Below, one piece after another: positions 29,060 through 41,180 of a stretch of 64,000 bases of DNA. The notes beneath the pieces were generated by a model. It ran no database searches. It was not told the DNA's origin and was given only the letters and a program-made list of their open reading frames with translations. Source of the DNA: Larimichthys crocea (taxonomy: Eukaryota > Chordata > Actinopteri > Sciaenidae); assembly GCF_000972845.2 (NCBI RefSeq), contig NC_040012.1, positions 9,713,552-9,777,551 of the forward strand, in the 5' to 3' direction. The position numbers were made by a program, and so were the translations under genes. Numbering within the stretch: position 1 is the stretch's first letter; every line of letters starts with the position of its first letter.

Positions 29060-29598
29060 TCTTTAACCTAATCCCTATTAGGCCAAGACTACTCAAATCT
29101 GATTATGCAGGCTGTGCTCGCAAATTAGAAACAGTCCTAGCCACCTGTGGTATCTGTTTGTAGCACTGAAAATCTACTAATATCAGCAGACCTGGAGAGT
29201 TCAGATAGTACTTACTAAGAGATGGTACTCACTAAGCCTTTACTGGACTCATCAACTCAGTTACTTTCTCATTTTGTCTTTTAGTGCAAATGGCAGGCGA
29301 GAAGTTTACAGCCAAAGAGGCACTGAGGGCTTCTGGAGCTTTTCCTTTTTTGCCTTCTCTACAGGACAACCTTCCAGTCTGCTGTGGTACACTTCCTCCG
29401 TGTTTCCTTCATTTGTTACCTTCTCTTGATATGCTGATTAAGTGTGAGCAAAGATTAAGCAAATTGACCATGATGGTGCATGTCCCAAAATAGCCCTCCA
29501 ACGCTGCTGAGAGGCTTTGACCTACGCTTGGAGGAATAACGAATGCACACTTCCTGCTGTTTCAGCCTTTATAATTAAGGTGAAATGTGAGATACACG
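29060..29598 (+). promoter_or_regulatory. RP1: Candidate RP1 promoter and non-coding exon 1
   Basis: The coding exon of RP1 is preceded by an acceptor (AG at 31140-31141), so an upstream non-coding exon is required. The best candidate ends at 29598 with CACG|GTAAGT, a strong donor. A TAATCC core typical of CRX/OTX photoreceptor sites lies at 29069-29074 inside CCTAATCCCTATTAGG, an inverted repeat. Human RP1 also has a non-coding first exon. This assignment is inference. Confidence 0.3.
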
Positions 29599-30683
29599 GT
29601 AAGTCTTGTTCAATACATTTCTGCTGACATGTTTTTAAACCGGTCTGTTATTTTATTAGTGTGTCATTTGTCAAATTAGTCGATATGTTTCAAGTGTGTA
29701 TAGTCTTTGTCTACCCCTACATTAGTTAGACTTGTTGGTTATTATTGTAACAATAATGTAGAATCAGTTTTGAATAGTTTTCGCTATACTACCATGCTTT
29801 ACTGTGGTAGTATTATACAACTATGAAACCTCTATACCAGCCTAGACAACAGAGGCTCTGTGCTTTTCTACTGTGATGTATTTAGGCCTACTGTTATTAT
29901 GCAACTGTAATGTCATAATGTTATACCCAAATAATGTATTATTGCATCAATGAATATCTACAAAAGTCTTAATCTTTAACTTTACAATATACATACACAA
30001 TATGACAGCATTTGTGTACAACAGTGTGTAGCTGCTTCGTGCATGTTTATGACCCACTTAATTCCTGTTGTAAACAACACAGTGAGGGTATTCTGAATGC
30101 TGCTTACAATGTTGTTTCGAGTGTTCATGTGTATATTTGAGATCAGGACGGAAAGGATGGATTCTAACAGTGACAAATTTGACGACAAGATACTTTTGTC
30201 AAAGCATTAGAGGTTAGAGTAAGGAGCCAGAGGCAGCCATATTATGACAAACCTAATTGTTTGGAACATGGAGAACACAGAGATGGAAGTAAACTGTACT
30301 GCAGGACTGGTTTCTATATACACATTTCAACCCAGCTTACATACTTGTCATCATTTGATCTATTGTAGCACAGCCTCCCTGTAAGGAAACAAACTATAAA
30401 CTAATCAGTGTGAGTGACACTAAGGCACAACTTAAACGTACAGTTAGATTTAGGCGCCTCTATTTACTAAATATGGCTGAAATAAGAAATACTATGCTTA
30501 ACAATGTTTTCATTGCTGTATACTCACCTGAAATAAGTTTTTGTTACCTTAGAATGAGACTTATAGTTACAGATGCCACTGTTCATCTTCCATAGAGTCA
30601 ACAAGGTTAAAGCCTTGAACGAACAATCGAAACATTGGCTCCATAGTTTCTTCTTCATACTAAAAAGTGTTTAAGCAGTGGAG

Positions 30684-31072
30684 AGAAAGTGCACAGGGGT
30701 CCAAGATGTCTTATGTTGAAAGGTTTATTGAAGCTTGATCAAGGAAATTGGAGGATTTATTAATACACTTGTCATGACATTATGCTGCCTCAATTCTGAA
30801 GAAGCTGCCCTCTCTGGCTCGTCTATATGCCCTCAGGACAGTGACATAACTTCTCTATGTGCCTAAATGGTCATTAGTCTACAAACAAGGAAATATGTCT
30901 AGCCATAGTCGCCCGACATTGTTATCTGACTCTGCAGAGGCTTCTACGTTATGTACCCATCTGTTGTGTCTATTGAGTGTACATACTGTACTGTATGTCC
31001 ATGGAGATGTAGAGGTTGCAATCAGCAGCTATGCCACTAGATGCAGCTAAATCCTACACACTGGTCCTTTAA
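30684..31072 (-). mobile_element. Transposon-like element end (AAAGGTCCAGTGTGTAG family)
   Basis: The plus strand ends 'aatcctacacactggtcc' plus TTTAAC, the reverse complement of the terminal motif with one change. It is followed inward by 'gccactagatgcagc', another hallmark of the family. The far end is not clear; 30684-30755 resembles 27516-27585. Confidence 0.5.
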
Positions 31073-31156
31073 CATAGTTTTAACACAACTACAGTAACAA
31101 ATGTTCAATTGTCTCTCTCCTCTCTCTGCTTTCTTTTTTAGCTACCTCCACACAAC

Positions 31157-34100
31157 ATGAGTAACACACCTGTCCAGGAGCCACCTGCCCAGGAATTGTC
31201 CTCTGGCAGCGGGCAGACGTTACCCTCCCGACCCTTCCAGCCAATCTCTGATCCCTCAGCTTCTAAAAGAGTATGTTTCTACAAAAGTGGGGACTATAAA
31301 TTCAGTGGGCATCGCCTTGTCATCAATGCTCGCACCTTTAAGACATTTGATGCTCTGCTGGATGCTCTCTCCAATAAAGTGCCTCTGCCATTTGGAGTGA
31401 GGACCATCACCACACCTCGCGGGACCCACCTGGTTAGGGCTTTAGATGACTTACATGATGGGGGATCATATGTGTGTTCTGATCAGAAACGGGTGAAACC
31501 GTTAAATCTGGATGAAGTGAACCGGCGTCAGGTACCATGGAATACCACCAGACCCTTCAGCGCAGGGCGACAAAAGCGTCAAAGACTTCAGATTGGTAGA
31601 AGGAATGAAGTCACCAACAGGTCAGCAAAGGTTGCTGAGAGGGTGGCAGTACGGACACCAAAGAGGATCGTGGTCATCAAGAATAGGGATCCCACTGTTA
31701 AACGCACAATTGTGTTGCAGAAAAGAACAGCACCAACATTTGACGCTTTACTGGATTACCTTTCCCAGATCCTCGAGTTCCCAGTGCTGAAACTCTTCAC
31801 GACAGATGGCAGAAGAGTAAGTATTTGGAAAATTTGAGTGGAGAATGATTGTAGATTAATGCTCATTTAAGGCAGCTCCTGGAAATGTTAATGTATGAGC
31901 AGCTTATTTTGTGAAAAGGATGTAGTTTAATCTGGAATCTGCAATTTTGTACATTGATACACAGTGAGACATACCATAAAACCACACATCAGGTTAAACA
32001 GGAAATGTAACATGTTAAAGTTTGAGTTTTAGATGTGGGGATAAGTGGATTTTGTTAGCTTTAGGCAGAGCCTGGCTAGCTGTTTTCTACTTGTTTCCAC
32101 TCTTAATGCTAAGCTAACCAACTGTTGGCTGCAGCTTCATATTGAACAGATAAATAAAGTTTGACCACCTCATCTAACCCTCAGCAAGAACCATAGAAAA
32201 GTATATGTGGGCATGGTTTAGTTACTAAATTTAAATAAAATCCTTCAGATGTTCAGATCTTCAGATTTACACCTCCACCAATGCCAACACAAATGTATTT
32301 GACCTCAACCACCTCAACTTTCCAACCTTTGGAGATGTGAACGAGGTTTTTACCTGAAGTTTAATCATGTTGAGTTTGACAGTTGGCAACAACTGGCAAT
32401 ATTACATGAATTAGGAATCAAGGCCTTTACCCTGTTACTTTACACATGGTAAGTATTCTAAGAAGTGCTCCCAGGAGGTGCTATCACCCCCTGGTGAGTT
32501 ATCTCTCTGTAATCCCTCTTTCTACGTGTCCTTTAACAGCAGAAGTCTTCCCGTTTAAGGTCATAAGGTCTGAGAACCTTTAAATGCATGTTATTCCTCT
32601 AGATGTCCCCATGATCTGTGATCTGTGGTCTGTTTTAGGACAGTATGTGGCCCAGAGAACACATGAGGTTGTTGATACTGCAAACTGAAAGGCTATTTTC
32701 ACTTTAGATGTATCTAGGATTGCGATACATAAAGGTGAAAATGGCGAGTGCACTGAGAAGTGTTTCTGCTCCTCTTTCAGGTTGATGGTCTTGCAGCACT
32801 TATCCTGTGCTCTGGAGTTGTCGTGGCAGCGGGCAACGAGCCATTTAGATTAGGAAACAACAGTTTTCACAGAGCCGGCCAGATGGCACAAACAGCGTAC
32901 ATGGATACAGTGGAACCATCAATGTTGCAGCCCAGAGCTCGTAAGTTTCAATCGGTACTACTTTCTCTGTAAAGTACAGCATATAACTTCCACATGGTCC
33001 TCTTATTATCTAGGATTGCATAGTCAGTAACTGCAAATGCAAAGAACAGCAAATAAGGGTAAAATCTTAAACTATTCATTTCAATCTACCAAACCAACAT
33101 GAATACTCTATGATGCTTTTATAATGTCAGTAAATATGTCGTTTCCCTTTCTTTGACAAACACCTATTTCTTCATCCATCACCTCCAACCAAAGAGAACA
33201 GCAAATCTTTCTCAAGTGGAAGAGGCTCAAGGATTTTTTCCTTATCATCAGAGAGATATATTGTTGACCAAGTAAACAAGTTTCGGAATGGAAGCATGAA
33301 TGGCCCACTGCATCACCACGGCGGATCACTTGAAACATCGGTCAACCATCGCCACACACCTGTGGAGACGTGTGAAAACGGCAGGCAAGACAGCGACCAT
33401 CATTCTTGCATTTTACCTCAGGAGGATGACATTGAAAAGTCTTTCCGCGTGAATCAAGACGGCAGCATGACAGTGGAGATGAAAGTTCATCTCACCATTA
33501 AAGAAGAGGAGTTGCTCCAGTGGACTACCACACTAAGCCGCTCCAGCCTTAGCAAGAGGACAGTTTGTGCCTCGATTTCTGAGTCTGGCAGCAGCTCACC
33601 TGACTCAAACAACGCCATTGCCAAAGACTCCTCTAGCATCAGTGAAGATGAAAGGAAAGAGGAGAACCACCCCGCTGGAGCGGGAAAGGGTGTTGGCTTT
33701 AACGACAAGCAAGCTTATGAGGGCTACACTTCTACAGCCTCGGGAAAAGCAAAAACAGGTTTCAGGCGCACTCCTACGCCGGGTCCTCGGCATGTTAGTA
33801 AGAAAGGGTCTGTTGAGAGTGTGAAGATGGTGACTGAGTCAGAGGTTCAAGAGAGCACTCTGGGACATTATTCTTACATGGAGAGAACCGCTGATGGTGA
33901 GACAACTGAGGGATACTGCGTCCTCAAACACAGCAGCAGCAAAAGGCCAATCCCAAAACCTCGGAGGTCGGCGTCTGCAGGGGGGAGCAAGAAAAGCTGC
34001 AACTCCTCCATCAGGTCATCAGAAGTAGCTGAGGTCCTTCAGATACAGAATAATGGGATGGAGGTTACAGAGACTGTGATGCATATTCATGAAGGTCAAG

Positions 34101-37100
34101 GCTGTTATGACAACTATTTTGTAAATGAGGAATATAGTGTAGATGATGTACCTTTGCATGGTTCCACTCCAGCGGCAGAAAGCACTGTCACAGGGAAGTG
34201 TTCATCCAGCAATGATTGTGATATAGATTTTTCTACTACCGACTCAGTACAAAGGCAGAAAGAAGAGATGTTATCCCTGTCATCAGAGCCAATAACTCCA
34301 ACACACAATATTGTGAACAATCTGTCAGTGACTGAGAATGAGGTTACAACTGCAAAAAACTCTCAAACAGACGAGACAGTAAGAAAAGACAGAACTCCTA
34401 AAAGTGGGAAAAAGAAAAAGACGATTACCCCCGCAAAGAATCAGAAGAGTTCAGCTTCAACAAGCAGCTCAGATAAAAAGCAAAAGGAAAGCATAATAAG
34501 TCCCCCAAAACAAAGCAAACATTCATCTTCAGACAAGCTCAGCAGCAATGCCAGTGCAGGAAAAAAGAGTTTGAGTTTATCAGAAAGTGCTAAAGGTGGT
34601 CAGAAGAGTAGAGGAACAGAAAAGCCTCAAATTAAGAAGGTGAGTAAGGATGAAAAGACAAAAGAGCAAGCCTTAATAGCTAACACTGAAAATGTGAAAA
34701 GGACCCCAGCTCAGAGACAAAACATTAATAAAACAGCTGCTAAAGATAATGGCCATAATGTAAATACTCCAACAGGAAGACCTCCAATGAAGAAGAACAT
34801 GCTAGACATCTTACAAACAAAGAAATCTACTTTGTCAGGCAAAAAGATAATTAGCAAGCCAAAATCTCTGATTGAAAACAGAACTTCATCACCTAAAAAG
34901 TCTTCAGAGGTGAGCGAGAGTTTTTCGATGCCTGCCCTAAATCCTTCACCCTCTGAAATCCACCAATATGTTGAAAACTGGTTGGAGAAATCCAGCCCAG
35001 ATCCAGCTCCATACGCTGAGGAGGCCATCACAGATGAACCAGAGCCCCGGACAAAGGTAGTGTTTCAGATAGGTGCTGATTCTGAATCAGATGAAAAGAG
35101 TGAATGCCAGACTAACCTAGAGTATTATCTATCGCCTGGTAATGCTGGTCAGAAATCAGCTTCTTGTTTAACAGTACCTCTTTGTCATGTGGAGCCGGCT
35201 ACAGCTCTGCTGCACAGTGAACAACCTGCAAAAGGTTTGTGTGTTTCAATGCCAAGTGTTAGAGTCGATCTTGTACACCAGGAGAACAGACTGAGGGCAC
35301 ACAAATCTGTAGAGGCCATCAATCCTGACAATGAATCATCTTCATCTACTTCCAACATTTTAAGTCCCAAAGCAAAGATAAAGCCTGTTCTGCAGCAACT
35401 TTGTTCATCGGTTCAGTGCATCAGAAGGGCATCTGATACCAACACAACACCTGGTCTTGAGAAGTCCAACAGCCTTCCTGATTTCCCAATGCAAGTGGCT
35501 TCAGTGTTTGGCTCGTCATGTAAAGCCTTCCTGTCATTTTTATCTGTGATGACTCTGCGAGATAACCTAACAGGATCCATCCAGGAAGATGGCAACCAAT
35601 CAAGAAGCGTCTCCGAGGCCATGCTAATGATGGAATCCCTGCAGAAGATTTCTGCCATTGGGGACGAGGAAGAGCAGAGGGCAAGTCTGACGGATCTGCG
35701 AAGCAGAGCGTCTTCTCAGTTCAGGGAGCGTTGGAGGGATTTCCAGATTCTGAGGGAAAGGCTTGAGAGTGAACCGCTGTCTCCCAAAGTTTCAGAAACA
35801 GAATTTGCCCTGGATGTTGTCTCCGAAGTGGGTGACGTATTCGAGGATCGCCATTTGCTTATTGACGAGCTGATGGAAGAACTGAATATGCCACAAGACC
35901 TCAGAGAACAGATTACTTCAACAATCCAACAAGCTAGAAGTTTTTACCCTACAGATGACAGCACTTTTGTAGAAACTGAAAGAAACAAGTCAGACTCAGA
36001 GGAAGATGTGGAAAAATTTGTCAAAGAATGCAGCGATGAAATCAAACAATCACCTGAGCCTGATATTACCTGCATAACTGAGACAAAACAGGGTGATGAT
36101 AGCGAACAGGCCAAGACGGTGAATGAATCAGAACAAGAACCTGATAAAGTTCAGGAAACAGACAATGGTGTAGAAGAATCAGTATCAATATCACAGACAG
36201 AAAGAGATGAGCCCTTAAAGGACAAAGAAAATGAACAACAGGAACAAATAGAGGAGTTTGAGGAGGACAGGGAGAGGATGAATGATAGAGATGCAAATGA
36301 GATAGATGATGAGGGCGAAGAGACTGAAATGGAAAAAAGGGAATGGAAGGAAGAGGCAGAGGAAGGGACAATGACAGAGGAAAAAATGCATGGACAGGAG
36401 GAATGGGAAACAGAAAAGGGAAGTGAAGATCGGGAAACTGTTGAGAAAGAGACAGAGGAAGAGACGACAGGGGATGAAGAGGGAGAGGGATTAAAAGTAC
36501 TAGATGAAGATCAAGAAGCAACAGTGAATGATAGTGTAGAGACAGATGAGAGAGAGGCTGATGAGGTGACAGAAGAGGAAGAAAAGGGGGAGGATGAAGG
36601 TGATGTTGAGGCAGATGAGGAAGAAAATGGGGAGGAAACTGAGGTGAAGAAAGGGGAAGAGGTTGAAGAAGCAAATGAAGATATTGAAGAGACAGGTGAA
36701 GGAGAGGAAGTAGATAATATCGAACAGGCAGTGGAGGAAGAAGAAGCCGATGCTTTTACTGAGGAAGTAGAAGAAGTTGAGGCTATTGAGGAGAAAGAGG
36801 AAGTGGAAAAGATTATTGAAGAGATGGAGGAGGAAGAAGAAACAGATGCAGTTACTGAGGAAAATGTAGAGGATGAGGTTACTGCAGAGGAGGAGGAGGA
36901 GGAAAGGGAAATGGAGAGGGTTACTGAGGAGGATGATGATGAAGAAGATGTTGAAGAAACAAATGAGGACAAAACCAAAGTGGTTAGTGAGGAAAACAAT
37001 GAGGAGGAAGATGAGGAGGAAGAAGAGAGAGGGGAGGATGGTGAAGATGTTGAAGTTAAAAATACAGAAGAAAGGGCGATTACAGATGAGGAGGAGGGAG

Positions 37101-38770
37101 GTGAAGAAACTGACGGGAATATAGAAGAGGAAGAAAATTGTGATGAGGGTGAAGCGAGCAGGAAAGAGGAGTCTTTGAAAACAGAAAATAGTCTCGAGGA
37201 AGAGGTCATAGAGCAGATGGAGAGTGCAGAAAACATTAAAGCAGAGCAGACGCTAGATGAAGAAGAGAGGGAAGATGATGAAGAAAATGAAGGTAATGAG
37301 TTAAACGAGGGATTCGGTCAGGTAGAAGAGCGAGAATCAAAGCATGAAGTAGAGGAAGAAAGTGCTTTTGATGATTCAGGCAGTGTTATCGTTGACACAG
37401 GTTGTAGAAACCTTCTGGACGAGGCCTCATATCTGCAGCAGCAGGACAGCTGTGAAGAGGAATCAAATGTAGATACTAAGGAAACAGAACACGACACTGA
37501 ATCACCAACCAAATATTCCTCCGAGGGTCAGTGTGAAGATGATAAAGCTACCGTGACAGACACTATTAATGAACTTGACGCAGACCAGGGAGGGGAGCAT
37601 CACGAGGAAAGAAGCAGCAGTCTGTCACATCCAGTGGAAATATCACAGGAGTTACTTGACTTTGTTAACTCTGCCCTACAGTCATCTTCTCTTATATTCA
37701 CATACGACTCTAGGGGGAACATCAGGATAGAGCCAGATAATGCTCGAGTTGTACAAACTAAACAAACTCTTATTCCAAAAAGTAGAAAGGATAGTGCATA
37801 TGGCTTAAAGTGTCTCCCGAGCCCGAGCACGTCAGATTTATCTGATTACAGACCCGAAACATCGGAGAGTGGTGGATACAAAAGTCAGGACTCTGTAGAT
37901 GTTGTCACAGAGAGTGGAGAAGAGTCCGAGAAACCTTTTCCAGTCTGCAGACGTAAGACTGATATACCTAATGGGAGAACTAATGTGGAGCGAGCTAACT
38001 CCAAATTGTCCGTTGCAAGTAATTCAGAAGTCTTGCAGAATTCCCGATTAAAAAGTGGAGGCAGTTTCTCTTCTTTCGACTCAGGCTCTAAAGCCTCAAG
38101 GGAGGATCTGTCTTATTTCAGTGCTGCAAGCTCTCAAAAGGCAGATGCTGAACCTGCCAAGGAGGCCACACAGTGCATTTCTTTCACCTCAGAAAAAGAC
38201 TCAATTGATGGAGTTTTGATTGACCAAGGTAGATGGCTGCTCAAGGAGAATCACCTCATTAGAAAATCTCCTCCACTCTCCATGGGAATGTATGATAATG
38301 TAGATAGCACATCTGTAGATACGGGTCAGGAGAACATGAGCGAGGATTCCCCGTCTCCTTGTAAAACTCAGCATAACCCTCTTGCAGCCATATCCTCATC
38401 AGAGCTTGAGGAGATGGCGAAGCCGAAGTGCACATACTTCAACATGCCACATGGAAGTGATTCAGACCCCTTTCTGGATGACTCCAGTTTAAAAAGTGGG
38501 AAAAACGATACGAGCAGCGTCAAAGGAAGAGGCTTCAGGGTGTCACCTACGATTGACACTACCAAAACCTGGCCAAATAAAAATGGTAGTCTGTCTTCAT
38601 TTGCATCAGTTGAGTTTAAAGTAGCAGATGGAAAGGTGCATCCTGAGGGGGAGTCCTCGGCTGTGACGCGGCCAAGGAGGACATCTAGTGGAAGAGGGGC
38701 TGTAATGCAAGCACAAGACTCCCTGGACACACTACATGTGAGATGCGGCCAATACTGTCCCATACTGTAA
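31157..38770 (+). CDS. RP1: Oxygen-regulated protein 1 (RP1), photoreceptor axonemal microtubule-associated protein
   Basis: RP1 binds axonemal microtubules in rod and cone outer segments and keeps the discs stacked and aligned; human mutations cause retinitis pigmentosa. Coding exons 31157-31816, 32781-32940 and 33195-38770 join in frame to 2131 aa. Doublecortin domain 1 is residues 37-118 (KRVCFYKSGDYKFSGHRLVI) and domain 2 about 169-248 (KRIVVIKNRDP..., crossing the first junction). Conserved blocks follow: DDIEKSFRVNQDGSMTVEMK (near 350), a Lys/Ser-rich stretch (about 670-840), a helical block (about 1044-1196), a Glu-rich tract (about 1245-1665), GVLIDQGRWLLKENHL (near 1946) and the final DSLDTLHVRCGQYCPIL. 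Human RP1 has this last motif but continues for roughly 250 more residues, whereas here a TAA follows at once. RP1 rather than RP1L1 is supported by these C-terminal blocks and by TCEA1 next door. Antisense ORFs over the acidic tract are shadows. Confidence 0.95.
36180..37370 (+). repeat. RP1: Acidic low-complexity tract within RP1
   Basis: About 400 codons dominated by GAG, GAA and GAT with scattered Thr, Val and Lys. Runs such as 'gaggaggaggagg' suggest growth by slippage of GAR/GAY triplets. The reverse strand reads as long serine/leucine-rich ORFs, which are shadows of it. Confidence 0.9.
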
Positions 38771-39366
38771 CTGCAAGACGTTATGTTTCACGGAAATATT
38801 CACACATGCTGGTCATTCATGTGCTATTAGTTTTTGGTTTATAATGCAGCTAGAAATGTTTAAATAATCATGAAAAGAAACTTTTCTTGCAGTCTCACCT
38901 GACCTACAGACATGTGCAGTGAGTGTGCCTCTTGTTTATGTTATACATAGTTTAAAATGTCAGTTTACAAACTTCAATGCTGTCTTTTAAATGCAATATA
39001 ACAACATCATCATATAAGGACAGCTTATTTTTTACTGATTCAATGCTCCTGACTGTACATTACTTATTATCTATTATATCAGATACCACAAGTCAATCAG
39101 TTTCTTATTGAATATGATGCAAAACATCATTATATTTTATTTTGTTGCTTGTTCGGTTTCTTCATACTGCATTCATACAACTTCCTAAGAAAGCTGTGGA
39201 TATTATTTCTGTTACTCTGCAGCTCCTCTCAGGGTTTAAACAAAAGACTACTGTATGTAAACTAAAGGCTTTTAAAGAAGTGAGAGCTGTGAAAACTAAA
39301 TTTCTAAATCTATTGTGATGCAACTTCTGACAAAATGATGTTTGGCTGTAAGAATCTACAATATTC

Positions 39367-39372
39367 AATAAA
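39367..39372 (+). promoter_or_regulatory. RP1: RP1 polyadenylation signal
   Basis: AATAAA followed by a TG/T-rich stretch ('tgtttattgttgctgtattt'), a good cleavage-site context, about 600 bases after the RP1 stop codon. Confidence 0.7.
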
Positions 39373-41018
39373 AGATGTTTCATTTTTTAATTGTTAAATG
39401 TTTATTGTTGCTGTATTTACTGGGTTCTATGGTGATTCAGTGTTACACTTGTCCTGAGTTTCAGTCTCTAGTCTGAAAAACACTGGATCTCCCTGCCTTC
39501 TAAATGAACATGACTTTCTACCCTGAAGACATCATCAGGTTTATTTTTTACTTTACTGTCTTTGAGACGCTCCATTCAGAGTCACAAAGGACATTACACA
39601 ACTGTTTACACAGGCTGGTTTGTATTAAATGTGACTGGTAAATGGACCCTGAAGTGTAATATCTAAAATCAGAGGATCACACTTGTGTAAATACAGTATG
39701 TGTTTATGGATCAAGACTTGTAAACGAGGCTGATCATGACTAATCAAGTGTTTAATTTTAACCTTAACTCTCTTCATGTGCATTCTATCTTCGAGCATTT
39801 CTGTATAAACAATATTCAACATATAAGGTTATAAAAAGTATATCGATGCTTTGAGCCTATAGAAGTTGCTTATTTTACAGCTGGAGAAACACATTGTTTG
39901 TGATTCGAAAATTGTTTCTGAAACAAAACAAAAACCGTGAGGAGTATATAGGGTACTTAATGCTTTAATTTAATTTCACAGTAATATCTGCTCTCCTAGA
40001 AATGATGTTTGGGGGTTAGATAGAAACTGTTCATTGCCTCAGAGAATCTCTGGATTGTTGTGACATTTGACTTTCATAAGGTTATTAACAAAGAGAAGCA
40101 TGTGAATTCAGAATGAGCCTTAGGCTGTTTATTTTTGGAGTACAAACAGAGTGCCAACTCCCAAACTCCAGCCCAGCTCTGACTCATACTGTTGGGGGTC
40201 AACACAGGTGTCAACAAAAGATGATTTACTTCAATATGATTCTGTCTCTGGAAACAAAATCTTTATAGTGAGGTATGAATAGGTATTATAAGTGTATGTT
40301 TTTCCTCTCTCTTCACACTTGAAGGGTTCGTCTTACTCTTATCCACTCATCCGGAGGCAGGTGAGTGTTCAGAGGAGACAGAGTGTCATCTGCATCTGTC
40401 AGTCTGGGTGATGCTCCCCTGATGCAGTCAGGCATATGCAAGTGACACTTGTGATGTGATAGTCACTGACAGACCGGCTTGAAATATGTGTGACCAGAGG
40501 ATATTCTCCTTGAAATAAGTGCGACAAAATGACAGCGGGTCATTTGAGAGTTTTGATGCTGTGTATTTGGACAAATTCAACATGATTATGTTATGCTAAT
40601 GACAGAGGCCAATGCTGGGAAGTTATTTCTCGGTTTCCCTTGTCCCTGACCCAATCACTCCCTGCAAAAACACACATGCATGGAGAGAGACAAAGAAAGA
40701 GGGGGACAAAGAGAGCCAGAGTGAAAGAGAGGTCTTTACAGAGTGACCATTCTGGATACTTTCCAAGGGTTTTGTCAGTCACTATGGAGATTTGGAAAAA
40801 AGCCCCTGCAGCTTAATTCCTCTGTTGTTACTATGGCCGAAAGGTATCCAGTGGAAGCTCCGTTTCCTGAAATGAACGCCCATCCTTAACTTTTGCTGAC
40901 CACCAACAGAAAAAACTGGAGCTTAAGAAAAACTGCTTAGAGCAGATGTAGAAAATGAAATTCCTCATGAACGGGAGCCAGCCGAAGATTAAATATCAAG
41001 GTCTTTATTTAGGGGAAA

Positions 41019-41180
41019 GCATTAATACAACACAAGTACTCATTTACAATTTACTTCTAAAGTAAAAGTCCAAAAGCAATACCAGCAGGATATAATGGAA
41101 TATAAAAGTACTGCAGAGGATTATACGTTGTATTTTAATACTGATACATCAGTGCACATGCAGCATTTACTCCTGTAGCT
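41019..41180 (-). repeat. Dispersed teleost repeat, copy a
   Basis: Phrases such as 'acttctaaagtaaaagtcc' and 'agtactgcagaggattata' are degraded reverse-orientation forms of a very common fish repeat built around 'actttacttgagta'. Members a-d at 41.0, 43.0, 47.6 and 51.9 kb flank or enter the vimentin gene. Confidence 0.45.

Larger units (their letters stand above)
26761..29060. other. Intergenic between divergent TCEA1 and RP1, mostly retroposon remnants
   Basis: The GATA repeat and LINE-type tails at 27257-28095 are listed separately. The rest is AT-rich unique sequence with no ORF of interest. No trace of LYPLA1, MRPL15 or SOX17 was found here. Confidence 0.5.

Noticed and set aside
29284..29493. 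69-codon ORF after an acceptor-like TTTTAG near the proposed RP1 promoter
   Set aside because: Composition is not protein-like, no donor closes it and it does not join RP1; kept only as part of the candidate leader region.
36066..37236. Long minus-strand ORFs of 202 and 241 codons, Ser/Leu/Pro-rich
   Set aside because: They are the antisense shadow of the Glu-rich RP1 tract; low-complexity GAR triplets leave all reverse frames open.
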